In this document: positions 39,583 through 48,111 of the stretch, piece by piece | Numbering within the stretch: the stretch's first letter is position 1 | How the letters are laid out: each line of letters starts with the position of its first letter | NCBI GenBank assembly: GCA_947447265.1 | Contig: CANFKC010000001.1 | Coordinates: forward strand, 124,001-188,000 | DNA length: 64,000 nt | Source of the DNA: Chitinophagaceae bacterium | GTDB lineage: Bacteria > Bacteroidota > Bacteroidia > Chitinophagales > Chitinophagaceae | Direction of reading: 5' to 3' | The notes under the pieces: generated by a model | Database searches by the model: none | Seen by the model: the letters and a program-made list of their open reading frames with translations, nothing else | Told to the model about the DNA's origin: nothing | Made by a program: the position numbers and the translations under genes

Positions 39583-41094
39583 ATGATTAAGACAATAACC
39601 ACTGTACTGATACTGCTTTGCTTTGTGCAGCCCTATACGCAGGCACAACAAACACCAAAAGAAGCCAGCAGCCTTAACTACAGGATAATCGGATTCTCTT
39701 TTCCTGCTACCGCAAAAGCACCTGGTTACAAAGTTGAAATTGCTCAGGGCAACTACAATGACGAAGCTGATTTTAAGAAAAACATAGCCGTAACTACTAC
39801 CTGCACAACCAACAAAATAATTATAGAAGTGCCAGCGTTTGGCGCAGCATATACGTGGCGGGTAACCGCGCAAAACAACAACAGAAATAGCACTCCATTA
39901 TACCACTTCAATACCGCGAAAAGCAACAATGCAGATACCGCAATATACCGCTTCACGGTGCTTCAAAACGCTCTGAAATTTAAAGATGCTTTTATATTTA
40001 ACGATGGCAATAAAGTACTGTATAATATGCGTGGCGAGCCCGTATGGTTCTTACCGAATATTAAAGGCGTGGTTGATGAAACTTCTATAATCCGCGACCT
40101 TAAAATATCGCCACAAAACACCATTACTTTTCTTAACTACAATATGGTTTATGAGATAAACTATGATGGCGTTATACTGTGGCGCGGCCCTAACAACGGC
40201 AAGGCAAGCGGCGATTCTGTTGAGAGTTACCATCATGAAATTACCAGACTCGCGAATGGCCATTACATGACCCTGGGGCATGAGGCCCTGGGATGGGAAT
40301 GGAAGTACACCGGCAATGGCGACAGCAGCGCAGTATTGACAGGAAAAAAGCCGGTCGTCAACCCCAATGGCGGCCTTAAAAAAATGGCGCTGATGGGCAC
40401 CGTTATAGAATATGACGAGAGTGGAAATGTTGCCTGGTCATGGAAATCATCAAGCTATTACAAAGGCGACAAACTGCAGCAACTGCAGTCGCCTTTGGGT
40501 ATGAAAGAGACCCATGAAAATGCCTTTTTCTTTGATGAAAAAAGAAAGCAGCTCTACGTGAGTTTTAAAAACACCAACAAGGTACTTAAAATAAAATACC
40601 CTGAAGGCAAAGTGATGGATGTTTATGATGGGCTGGAATTAACTACCAAGGTTGGCAGCAGCAATCTGGCATTATTTTCAGAACAGCATGCCTGCAAATT
40701 AGCAGCCAATGGCGATCTGTACCTCTACAACAATAATATGGCCAATTCCTTTTCTGCGCCGCAGGTGCTGGTACTACAGCAACCTACTGCACCCAACGGA
40801 CAACTGAAAACAGTATGGAAATATGAATACCCTACCGGTAGCAACAGGCTTAACAGAGAGCGCCTTACAAGCGGGGGTAATGCAATAGAACTGCCCGACC
40901 GTTCTATGTTTATAGCATCTTGTGTACCTTATTCCAATGTCTTCATTGTAACCAGGGATAAGAAAATAATCTGGGATGCCTTCCTCGAGAGATTCGACGT
41001 TTTAACGAAAACCTGGAAACATTTCCCGCAGTATCGCGCAAGCATCATCACCAGCCGGAAAAAAATGGAGGATCTCGTCTGGGCGGCTCAATAA
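39583..41094 (+). CDS. Arylsulfotransferase-like exported protein, copy 3
   Basis: 503 residues from the ATG at 39583, where a signal peptide begins (TVLILLCFVQPYTQAQQ); an upstream ATG at 39529 would add 18 polar residues ahead of it. Closest to copy 2: FNDGNKVLYNMRGEPVWFLP, YHHEITRLANGHYMTLGHE, ETHENAFFFDEKRK, SEQHACKLAANGDLYLYNNN and LTSGGNAIELPDRSMF. The putative catalytic histidine is in EQHAC. It is last of the tandem unit and convergent with purH across a shared hairpin. Confidence 0.72.
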   Translation: MIKTITTVLILLCFVQPYTQAQQTPKEASSLNYRIIGFSFPATAKAPGYKVEIAQGNYNDEADFKKNIAVTTTCTTNKIIIEVPAFGAAYTWRVTAQNNNRNSTPLYHFNTAKSNNADTAIYRFTVLQNALKFKDAFIFNDGNKVLYNMRGEPVWFLPNIKGVVDETSIIRDLKISPQNTITFLNYNMVYEINYDGVILWRGPNNGKASGDSVESYHHEITRLANGHYMTLGHEALGWEWKYTGNGDSSAVLTGKKPVVNPNGGLKKMALMGTVIEYDESGNVAWSWKSSSYYKGDKLQQLQSPLGMKETHENAFFFDEKRKQLYVSFKNTNKVLKIKYPEGKVMDVYDGLELTTKVGSSNLALFSEQHACKLAANGDLYLYNNNMANSFSAPQVLVLQQPTAPNGQLKTVWKYEYPTGSNRLNRERLTSGGNAIELPDRSMFIASCVPYSNVFIVTRDKKIIWDAFLERFDVLTKTWKHFPQYRASIITSRKKMEDLVWAAQ

Positions 41095-41147
41095 ATTTGC
41101 GCTAAACCAACGCAGTAGCGAACGCTATGAATTAACTTAAAATAAAG

Positions 41148-41177
41148 CAGCCTCACATCGCAAAAGTTGTAAGGCTG
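41148..41177 (-). terminator. Hairpin between convergent sulfotransferase-like gene and purH
   Basis: CAGCCT at 41148-41153 pairs with AGGCTG at 41172-41177. On the minus strand it is followed by CTTTATTTT, fitting a purH terminator 25 bp past its stop. Confidence 0.6.
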
Positions 41178-41201
41178 ATTTACTGATTTTCAAATAAGAT
41201 A

Positions 41202-42716
41202 TTAGTGTTTAAAGTGCCTGGTACCGGTAAGCACCATAGCCAGTTTATTAGCTACACAATAGGCAATGCTGTCATTATCGCGCACTGAACCGCCCGGCTG
41301 GATAAACGCAGCTATACCAGCTTCGTGCGCCATTTTAACGCAATCATCAAACGGAAAAAATGCATCAGATGCCAACACTGCACCCTGCAATGAAAAGCCG
41401 AACTGGCGGCTCTTATCTATCGCTTGCCGCAGTGCATCAACACGACTGGTCTGGCCACAACCCTTACCCACCAACTGGCAGTCTTTTACCAATGCGATGG
41501 CGTTAGATTTAAGGTGTTTGCAAACCACGTTAGCAAATAGCAAATCGCGCTGCTGCGCATCGCTGCATTCCACACCACCAACTTCTTTCCACTCCGCGAA
41601 ATTCTTAGCGTCTGAATCTTGCACCAGCACACCATTAAGTATGCGCTTGTACTCTTTAACCGGGTAAAATTTCTTCTTCTGCAACAACAAGTTGCGGTTC
41701 TTTTTCCCTTTCAGCAAAGCCAGTGCGTCAGCATCAAAACCTGGCGCCAGGAGTATTTCAAAAAAGAGTTCATTTATTTTTTGCGCAACGTTAAGGTCAA
41801 TAACCTGATTCGTTACCAACACACCACCGAAAGCGCTTTCAGGGTCGCCAGCCAGCGCCTTTTCCCATGCAGTTGCAACATTATCCGCAAGGGCAACTCC
41901 ACACACATTGGTGTGCTTAATTATAGCAAACATAGGTTGGTCAAATTCAGCGCAGATCTGCACCGCAGCATCAATATCAACCAGGTTGTTATAAGACAAT
42001 TCTTTACCGTTCAGCTTTTCGAACAACTCATCAAGATGGCCATAAAATTCAGCGTGCTGGTGTGGGTTTTCGCCATAACGTAACACCTGCTTATTGCTAT
42101 GCGAAAGCTGGAAATTACCATGCGCAGTATGGCTTTTAAAATAAGCTGAAATAGCCACATCGTAATGCGCGCATTCTGCGAATGCAAGTGAAGCAAAATG
42201 CTTACGGTCATCAATAGAAGTGGTGCCGTTTTTCGCATTCAGCAGGTCGTAGTATTCTACGTATTGGCCGGTAGAAGCTACGATGCAGACATCAGCAAAA
42301 TTTTTACCGGCTGCACGAATGAGCGACACCCCGCCGATGTCAATTTTTTCAATGATGGTTTTCTCATCGTCAGTAGATGCTACTGTTTCTTCAAAAGGAT
42401 AGAGGTCAACAATTACAAGGTCGAGCAATGGTATCTCATATTCCTTCACCTGCTCCATATCGCTATCGAGCGCACGCCTGGCCAATATGCCGCCAAACAC
42501 CTTTGGGTGCAGTGTTTTTACCCGGCCACCCAGTATCGAAGGATACCTGGTAACATCTTCGACCGCAACACATGGCAGGCCGAGCCCTTCAATAAAAGTC
42601 TGCGTTCCCCCGGTTGAATACATAGTAACCCCCAGTTCGTGCAGCCTCCTTACAATAGGTTCCAGGCCATCTTTATAAAAAACAGAAATCAGTGCTGATT
42701 GTATTTTGCGATCCAT
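41202..42716 (-). CDS. purH: Bifunctional AICAR formyltransferase / IMP cyclohydrolase
   Basis: 504-residue cytoplasmic enzyme for the last two steps of purine synthesis: AICAR to FAICAR using 10-formyl-THF, then cyclisation to IMP. The N-terminal MGS-like IMP cyclohydrolase domain has STGGTQTF and RVKTLHPKVFGGILARR. The C-terminal transformylase has RYGENPHQ, LSYNNLVDIDAA and the catalytic IKHTNVCG. The ending SDAFFPFDDCVKMAHEAGIAAFIQPGGSVRD is complete. The ATG at 42716 is preferred over the preceding in-frame TTG, which lies in a -7-like element. Confidence 0.97.
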   Translation of the reverse strand: MDRKIQSALISVFYKDGLEPIVRRLHELGVTMYSTGGTQTFIEGLGLPCVAVEDVTRYPSILGGRVKTLHPKVFGGILARRALDSDMEQVKEYEIPLLDLVIVDLYPFEETVASTDDEKTIIEKIDIGGVSLIRAAGKNFADVCIVASTGQYVEYYDLLNAKNGTTSIDDRKHFASLAFAECAHYDVAISAYFKSHTAHGNFQLSHSNKQVLRYGENPHQHAEFYGHLDELFEKLNGKELSYNNLVDIDAAVQICAEFDQPMFAIIKHTNVCGVALADNVATAWEKALAGDPESAFGGVLVTNQVIDLNVAQKINELFFEILLAPGFDADALALLKGKKNRNLLLQKKKFYPVKEYKRILNGVLVQDSDAKNFAEWKEVGGVECSDAQQRDLLFANVVCKHLKSNAIALVKDCQLVGKGCGQTSRVDALRQAIDKSRQFGFSLQGAVLASDAFFPFDDCVKMAHEAGIAAFIQPGGSVRDNDSIAYCVANKLAMVLTGTRHFKH

Positions 42717-42724
42717 CAAAAGTA
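42717..42724 (-). promoter_or_regulatory. -7-like element touching the purH ATG
   Basis: TACTTTTG directly adjoining the purH start on the minus strand. Transcription from it would begin inside the coding frame, so either the match is fortuitous or translation starts further in. Confidence 0.3.
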
Positions 42725-42973
42725 AATTTGGTGCGAAGATAATAAGGTTTGCGGAAGCATCCGATTGCAGTGTATTTGCTCAAAAAGTAAAAATTAACAA
42801 CCTTACTATATTTGCAATTCTAGTTGGTAAATATGTCCCCTCAACCATATTAGCCTTGAAAATCGCGGCTGTTCTCCATAAAAATGTGCAGGATTTGTTT
42901 ATGCTGGAAGCATCTGATTAATACCACAAAGCCGAAAATTCAATACTTTTTAGCACCTTTATACGATACTTTA

Positions 42974-42981
42974 TATTTTTG
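42974..42981 (+). promoter_or_regulatory. -7 element for the cyclophilin gene
   Basis: TATTTTTG, 20 nt before the ATG at 43002, with a TTTT stretch about 23 nt further upstream. Confidence 0.55.
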
Positions 42982-43001
42982 CTGCATTAACCAAACAATC
43001 A

Positions 43002-43676
43002 ATGAAAAAAACCATACTTACACTTATTGCCCTGGCATATATATCTGCCGCTGCATTCGCCCAGAAAAACAAGGTGAAAATTGAGACTGAATACGGGAAT
43101 ATTATTGTTATGCTGTATGACAATACCCCGAAAAACACCGAAAACATGGTTAAAAACGCAAAAGAGCATGTATACGACAGCACTTTGTTTCACCGTGTAA
43201 TACCTAAATTCATGGTACAGGCGGGAGACCCGGACTCTAAACACGCAAAACCAGGCGAAATGCTGGGCAACGGCGGACTGAAGTACACGATACCTGCCGA
43301 AATAAACGATTCCAACTTCCACAAAAAGGGTGCATTAGGCGTAGCACGAGATAATAACCCTGATAAATCGGGCTCTGCAAGCCAATTTTACCTGGTGGTA
43401 GGCAAGGTGTGCACCGATGATGAACTCAACAATATTGAAAAACGCACTGGCCGCAAATTTACCACTACCCAGCGCGAAGCGTACAAAACCGTTGGCGGAA
43501 CTCCGCACCTGGATGGCAACTACACTGTTTTCGGCGAAATAGTTGAAGGACAGGAGATTGCAGATAAAATATCTCTCGAAGCCCGCGATGGTAGTGACCG
43601 CCCGAACAAAGACATTCGCATTATAAGCCTCAGTGCAATGAAAAATAAGAAGAAGAGGCATTTCCTGTTCTTTTAA
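43002..43676 (+). CDS. Exported cyclophilin-type peptidyl-prolyl isomerase
   Basis: 224 residues with a signal peptide (LIALAYISAAAFAQ). Predicted to catalyse proline isomerisation of proteins outside the cytoplasm. Cyclophilin core motifs are TEYGNIIVMLYDNTPKNTENM, FHRVIPKFMVQAGDP, and GALGVARDNNPDKSGSASQFYL (with the QFY that lines the active site). An insert with CTDDELNNIEKRTGRKFTTTQREAY splits the domain, as in other Bacteroidota secreted cyclophilins. The last seven residues are basic and hydrophobic. It is monocistronic, with its own promoter and strong terminator. Confidence 0.93.
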   Translation: MKKTILTLIALAYISAAAFAQKNKVKIETEYGNIIVMLYDNTPKNTENMVKNAKEHVYDSTLFHRVIPKFMVQAGDPDSKHAKPGEMLGNGGLKYTIPAEINDSNFHKKGALGVARDNNPDKSGSASQFYLVVGKVCTDDELNNIEKRTGRKFTTTQREAYKTVGGTPHLDGNYTVFGEIVEGQEIADKISLEARDGSDRPNKDIRIISLSAMKNKKKRHFLFF

Positions 43677-43745
43677 GCAGTGACAAAGTATCCTTAGCAG
43701 CACCCTATTTTCAGATCATTCCTGATCAGGATGCTTAACATATTG

Positions 43746-43784
43746 GCATTGACAACTTCCGGGAAGTTGTCAATGCTTTTTTTT
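43746..43784 (+). terminator. Rho-independent terminator of the cyclophilin gene
   Basis: A perfect 13-bp stem (43746-43758 with 43764-43776, GCATTGACAACTT arm) with a 5-nt loop CCGGG is followed by eight T. Confidence 0.93.
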
Positions 43785-43843
43785 GACCATATAGCAGCCG
43801 CACCGCTTCCGCAGTTTTAACCATAAATTATATAGTAAACAGC

Positions 43844-43851
43844 TATTTTTG
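43844..43851 (+). promoter_or_regulatory. -7 element abutting the rhomboid start
   Basis: TATTTTTG with only 4 nt (CAGT) before the ATG at 43856. Confidence 0.5.
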
Positions 43852-43855
43852 CAGT

Positions 43856-44692
43856 ATGTCCTCTTTCAATACGGGTTCCGGTCAGGGTATGCCACCGGCT
43901 GTAAAAAATATCATCATCATTAATGTAATAATGGTACTGGCGCAATTTGCGCTCTTCAGGACCGGTATAAACCTTGATGATACGCTTGCGCTGCACTATT
44001 GGACATCGCCGGATTTCAAGTGGTGGCAGTTACTTACCCACATGTTCATGCACGGTAGCCCTGATAATTTGAATCTGACCATTGAGCACATATTTTTTAA
44101 TATGTTTGGTTTATTTATGTTCGGCTCTATGCTCGAAAATATCTGGGGTACCAAACGCTTCCTTATCTTCTATCTGATTTGCGGGCTTGGTGCCGGTTTC
44201 TGCCACATGGGGGTGCTTTCTTACGAATTCATGAGCTTTCATCATTCTTTTTTAGAGTACCAACAACACCCTACCCTCACAGAATTTACCAAATTCCTCT
44301 CAAGCCATGGGCTATCGGAAAGCGGCCAGTTTCTTAGAGCCTGGGCAGAAGATCCTGGTTCTCCGGCCTTTTCCGCTGAAAGTATAAAGCTGTTGCATAG
44401 TTTTTATGGACAAATGACCGACGTGACCATGGTGGGTGCATCAGGCGCTATTTTCGGGGTAATATTTGCTTTTGCTTACCTTTTCCCGAATACAGAAATG
44501 TACCTTATGTTCATACCAATACCCATAAAAGCAAAATGGATGGTGACAGGTTATGCTGTTATTGAGCTATTTTCAGGTGTTGGGCATATTAAAGGCGATA
44601 ATGTGGCGCATTTTGCGCATTTGGGTGGTATGTTGTTTGCTTTCATTCTGTTAACTATATGGAAGAGAACGAACCGGAACGACTTTTATTAA
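43856..44692 (+). CDS. Rhomboid family intramembrane serine protease
   Basis: 278 residues, six or so transmembrane helices. The catalytic serine is Ser196 in VGASGAIFG and the histidine is His255 in AHFAHLGGM. EHIFFNMFGLFMFGSMLE near residue 77 is the conserved helix-2 H/N region, and the GTKRFLIFYLICGLGAGF helix follows. A hydrophilic insertion of about 65 residues (122-187) before the catalytic helix is typical of Bacteroidota rhomboids. It should cut single-span membrane proteins within the membrane; the substrate is unknown. A catalytically dead paralogue starts 14 bp downstream. Confidence 0.93.
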   Translation: MSSFNTGSGQGMPPAVKNIIIINVIMVLAQFALFRTGINLDDTLALHYWTSPDFKWWQLLTHMFMHGSPDNLNLTIEHIFFNMFGLFMFGSMLENIWGTKRFLIFYLICGLGAGFCHMGVLSYEFMSFHHSFLEYQQHPTLTEFTKFLSSHGLSESGQFLRAWAEDPGSPAFSAESIKLLHSFYGQMTDVTMVGASGAIFGVIFAFAYLFPNTEMYLMFIPIPIKAKWMVTGYAVIELFSGVGHIKGDNVAHFAHLGGMLFAFILLTIWKRTNRNDFY

Positions 44693-44700
44693 TAACTTTG
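44693..44700 (+). promoter_or_regulatory. -7-like element between the two rhomboid genes
   Basis: TAACTTTG begins directly after the first rhomboid's stop codon, 6 nt before the second gene's ATG. It may be an internal promoter. Confidence 0.4.
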
Positions 44701-44706
44701 CAATAA

Positions 44707-45627
44707 ATGGGAACAGGGAACAGGAGATCGGCACTATCATATATTCCGGGCTACAAGAACAATGCAGTTTTGCAACTCATTATTTTTTCGGGCTCGGCAT
44801 ACCTTGCGCTAGCCATTTCGTGGTCTATCATCATGATTGTGTATTCCGGCAGCTGGACCAACTTTAATACCTATTTCTTACCCAATATCTCACTAGGTTC
44901 CGTGGCTACCTTCCAGCACCATTGGTGGACGATTTTTACATACGGCTGGTTTCAGCAGCCTAACAGCTTTTTAGAATTGGCAAGCGGCATGCTGTGGCTT
45001 TACTGCTTCGGCTCTGTAGTGCAGATGCTCATTGGCCCAAAACATGTAATTCCACTTTACGCATACAGCCTTATTGCAGGTGGCATTTTTTACATGGCAG
45101 CCCAATTGCTACCCGGCCAGCTGGCAAATATTCCGATATCCTTCCTGAGTGGCCGTGCAGGTATAATAGGCATGGCTGTTGCAGCATTTACGCTAACACC
45201 TAACTACAAGTTTTACCTTACTGAAACATTCACCATACCGCTGTTGGTTATCTTCCTGCTGTTCTGCGGACTTGCCGTCACTACGTGCTACGAACCAGGC
45301 ATTGGTTTTTCTGCACCCATATTATTGCTCAATATCGGCGGCAGTATTATGGGTTTTGTATACGTAAAGCTAACCAAAGCTGGCTACCAGCCTGCGGGTT
45401 GGGCATATAGCCTTGCTGCCGCAATAGAAGGATCAGTAACCCCAAAAGCACGTCCAACCCTGGTTCGCCAGAAAAGTATAGCCGGTAATACCTACAGCGT
45501 TTACCAGCCCAAACAAGGTATTTCACAGCGACTGATTGATGAGATACTCGATAAAATAAACCAGAAAGGTTATGACTCCCTCTCAAATGAAGAAAGGGAA
45601 ATTCTGCAGCGTGCTGGCAGGGAATAA
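44707..45627 (+). CDS. Rhomboid-like protein lacking catalytic residues
   Basis: 306 residues with a rhomboid-like helix pattern. Where the active paralogue has GASG, this one has GRAG (Ala151 replacing Ser), and where it has AHLGG this one has LNIGG (Asn209 replacing His). It should therefore be proteolytically inactive, like eukaryotic iRhoms. The N-terminal loop before helix 2 keeps HHWWTIFTYGWFQ. The cytoplasmic tail ends with a small helical domain (residues 270-306: ISQRLIDEILDKINQKG, SLSNEEREILQRAG), common on Bacteroidota rhomboids (DUF6576-like). Possibly a regulator or substrate adaptor for the upstream protease; that is inference. Confidence 0.85.
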   Translation: MGTGNRRSALSYIPGYKNNAVLQLIIFSGSAYLALAISWSIIMIVYSGSWTNFNTYFLPNISLGSVATFQHHWWTIFTYGWFQQPNSFLELASGMLWLYCFGSVVQMLIGPKHVIPLYAYSLIAGGIFYMAAQLLPGQLANIPISFLSGRAGIIGMAVAAFTLTPNYKFYLTETFTIPLLVIFLLFCGLAVTTCYEPGIGFSAPILLLNIGGSIMGFVYVKLTKAGYQPAGWAYSLAAAIEGSVTPKARPTLVRQKSIAGNTYSVYQPKQGISQRLIDEILDKINQKGYDSLSNEEREILQRAGRE

Positions 45628-46273
45628 ATAATCAAGCAATAGCCTGTAGTGCATTTAAAAGTTTATGAGAGTCCTTTCGGGCAATGTCATTAGGGCAAGA
45701 TTTATTAGTGATATATTTCGCTTATCGCACAACCTGTTACCAATCATCTCCAGGTAAACCAATCAATAGTTTAACCTAGATTTTGCAATTAAATGCCCAT
45801 TATTAACTTAACTCCTTGATTATCAATATCGTTTTGTTGAAATTTTCTACTGCAATGCAGTAAAAAAACGAACGATTAACTTATTGGTAGTCAATTATTT
45901 ACAACGATAATGAACTTCAACTGCAAAATTTGGGTTTAACAGCAAGGATATTCATCATCTTTGCAACCCGGTACTAAACACCGCTGCGGTAGTAAAAATT
46001 TTACGCACCGCCTAAAATGCGGCTTTAAACGGTTTAGAACAACATCGGCCCACATTTATGCGTGGCTATTACACAAAAGGAAACGGATGCCTCGCTCAAA
46101 GCATCCGTCTCCCGGTTCGTGTGGTTGTTGTTTTCTCAGTTTATGCTACCCATAGGCATTTCAATTTAGTGGTTGAAAAAATGTTATCGTCTTACCTGTT
46201 GTTTATCCATAAGCAATGCGTTGTTTTAATATTGTTGAAAGAATATTCACTTGATGTTTTTTAGCCTGGCCTA
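45628..46273. other. Intergenic region, no convincing gene
   Basis: 646 bp between the rhomboid-like gene and the histidine kinase, which converge. The open frames inside have no family resemblance. It contains a short TACTGC/GCAGTA hairpin at 45848-45862 without a T-run and the hairpin listed at 46083-46108. Confidence 0.6.
46083..46108 (-). terminator. Possible terminator downstream of the histidine kinase gene
   Basis: ACGGATGC pairs with GCATCCGT around a 10-nt loop. The minus strand continues TTTCCTTTTG. It lies about 165 bp past the kinase stop, so the assignment is tentative. Confidence 0.4.
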
Positions 46274-47086
46274 TTAATTTAAGCTGCTGGTAATAATATT
46301 GAAACCCATTGTAAACTCCGTTTCTTTGCCCGGCTCACTTGTAAACCCGATTGTTCCGCCCATTAATTCCACGTACCGTTTCGCTACATATAAACCCATG
46401 CCAGCACCTTGTATGTTGGCTACATTATCTGACCTGTAAAAAAGCCTGAAAAGGTTCGGCTGTTCGGTTAGTGGTATGCCTATTCCTTGGTTCTTAACTG
46501 ACACCTCAAAATGCCGTTCCGTAAGCCGCGTTGTTATCAGTATAGGGCACGCGCCGCTTGAAAATTTAATAGCGTTTGAAAGCAGGTGTAACATGGCGCC
46601 TTTTAACAGCACCGGATCAAGTATCACCTTGGTTTCGTCGCCAATATGTTCGTATACAATATCCATTTTCAGGTTGCAATAATTGTTGAGGTCAACTATC
46701 ATTTTCGATATTTTATGCTTTACATCGAAGTAAACAAAATTGGTTACGACCTTATCGTCCTTCAACTTACCAACTGCCAGAAAATCATCAAGTATTTCAG
46801 TAAGTGAATTGACCGAGGTTATAATGCGATCGAGATGCATTGCTCTCTTTTCCTGCTGGTCTTCACGGTTGTACTGCCCTATTAAATAGGCCGATGACAA
46901 CGCCTCACTCAATGGTGTTCGGAACTGATGCGAGGCCATTTCAATAAGCCTTGATTTCAGCATTCTAAGTTCGCTGACCTGAGTGGCAACACTGCCACCA
47001 TCCTTAACATTTTTCGCGGTTTTCAAAACCTCTACTGTCATGCTGTCGTTGTTTTCGTGCACTAAAACTTCACTTAAATTTCTCAT
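46274..47086 (-). CDS. Cytoplasmic sensor histidine kinase without a sensing domain
   Basis: 270 residues. No transmembrane helix, PAS or GAF domain precedes the dimerisation/phosphoacceptor helix, where His53 sits in ASHQFRTPLSEA. The ATPase domain has LLSNAIKFSS (N box), VKNQGIGIP (G1, with Asn-Gln replacing the usual Asp) and GAGMGLYVAKRYVELMGG (G2). The N-terminal 40 residues are polar and short. It has no adjacent response regulator. Input may come from a partner protein. Its leader is about 100 nt and holds a small hairpin. Confidence 0.85.
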   Translation of the reverse strand: MRNLSEVLVHENNDSMTVEVLKTAKNVKDGGSVATQVSELRMLKSRLIEMASHQFRTPLSEALSSAYLIGQYNREDQQEKRAMHLDRIITSVNSLTEILDDFLAVGKLKDDKVVTNFVYFDVKHKISKMIVDLNNYCNLKMDIVYEHIGDETKVILDPVLLKGAMLHLLSNAIKFSSGACPILITTRLTERHFEVSVKNQGIGIPLTEQPNLFRLFYRSDNVANIQGAGMGLYVAKRYVELMGGTIGFTSEPGKETEFTMGFNIITSSLN

Positions 47087-47104
47087 CTTAATTTTTCTTT
47101 TTTT

Positions 47105-47121
47105 CTGTCGCTATACGACAG
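47105..47121 (-). promoter_or_regulatory. Small inverted repeat in the histidine kinase leader
   Basis: CTGTCG and CGACAG flank a 5-nt loop, 19-35 bp upstream of the kinase ATG. It could be an RNA hairpin near the ribosome-binding region or a dyad operator. Confidence 0.35.
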
Positions 47122-47187
47122 TGTTTTATGTTAGTAAATAAATTGTACAGTGTTTTGTGTTGTTGTTGTTTGTTACTGATTATGATG

Positions 47188-47195
47188 CAAAAGTA
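47188..47195 (-). promoter_or_regulatory. Candidate -7 element for the histidine kinase
   Basis: TACTTTTG on the minus strand, 101 nt upstream of the kinase ATG, leaving room for the leader hairpin. Confidence 0.4.
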
Positions 47196-47355
47196 TATCC
47201 GCAACACCCCCTTCTAAATGACCCACATCAAAACCGTGGTTGATGCTGATCAATTGGGGTGGGGAGGGCAAATGAATATTTTAATAAATCAATTAGCAAA
47301 TTTTTTCCCCTACTAATCAACTAATCAATTAATTTCGCATCCAAATACAAATTCA

Positions 47356-48054
47356 ATGAAGAAAGTAGTTACCAATGCCGATGAAGCGGTTAGTGATATT
47401 CCTTCGGGAGCAACTATTTTGCTGGGTGGTTTCGGGCTGTGTGGTATACCTGAAAACTGCATCTCTGCAATGGTTCGCAAAGGCATTAACAACCTCACCT
47501 GCATATCAAATAATGCTGGGGTAGATGGCTTCGGAATAGGCCTTATGCTGGAAAAGAAGCAGGTAAAAAAAATGATCTCCTCGTACGTGGGCGAAAACGC
47601 AGAATTTGAACGCCAGCTGTTGAGTGGTGAACTGGAAGTAGAATTAATTCCACAGGGCACACTTGCCACCCGCTGCATGGCTGCCGGTTATGGTATGCCT
47701 GCCGTTTACCTGCAGGCGGGTTACGGCACGGAAGTGGCTGAGGGTAAAGAAATAAGGGAATTTAACGGCAAAAATTACCTGCTGGAGCATGCTTTTGATG
47801 CGGATTTCGCTATTGTAAAAGCATGGAAGGGCGATACTATGGGTAACCTTATTTTTAAAGATACCGCCCGTAATTTTAACCCGTTAATGGCAATGGCGGG
47901 TAAAATAACTATTGTTGAAGTAGAGCACCTGGTAGAGCCGGGCGAACTGGACCCTAATCATATCCATACTCCGGGCATTTATGTGCATCGCATTTTCCAG
48001 GGTAGCGATTATGAAAAAAGAATTGAGCAACTGACCGTTCGTAAAAAAGCATAA
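47356..48054 (+). CDS. scoA: 3-oxoacid CoA-transferase subunit A
   Basis: 232 residues. Alpha subunit of succinyl-CoA:3-ketoacid CoA-transferase, which activates acetoacetate with CoA from succinyl-CoA. Family features are [20 protein letters not shown] near residue 18, the [12 protein letters not shown] glycine-rich loop, [19 protein letters not shown], and [28 protein letters not shown]. It is followed by its beta subunit after 57 bp. A TAATTTCG stretch near 47330 differs by one base from the usual -7 pattern. Butyrate-acetoacetate CoA-transferase is the nearest alternative. Confidence 0.94.
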   Translation: MKKVVTNADEAVSDIPSGATILLGGFGLCGIPENCISAMVRKGINNLTCISNNAGVDGFGIGLMLEKKQVKKMISSYVGENAEFERQLLSGELEVELIPQGTLATRCMAAGYGMPAVYLQAGYGTEVAEGKEIREFNGKNYLLEHAFDADFAIVKAWKGDTMGNLIFKDTARNFNPLMAMAGKITIVEVEHLVEPGELDPNHIHTPGIYVHRIFQGSDYEKRIEQLTVRKKA

Positions 48055-48111
48055 TAGCATTTACAAAACAGTGGTCAATTTTACTTTTTTACCTTTCACT
48101 TTTAATTTTTT

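Noticed and set aside
41619-42617. Antisense frames of up to 154 codons opposite purH
   Set aside because: purH is complete and strongly conserved on the other strand, so these are shadows.
45961-46264. Two short plus-strand frames before the histidine kinase gene
   Set aside because: No signal peptide, domain or promoter; they include the hairpin at 46083-46108.
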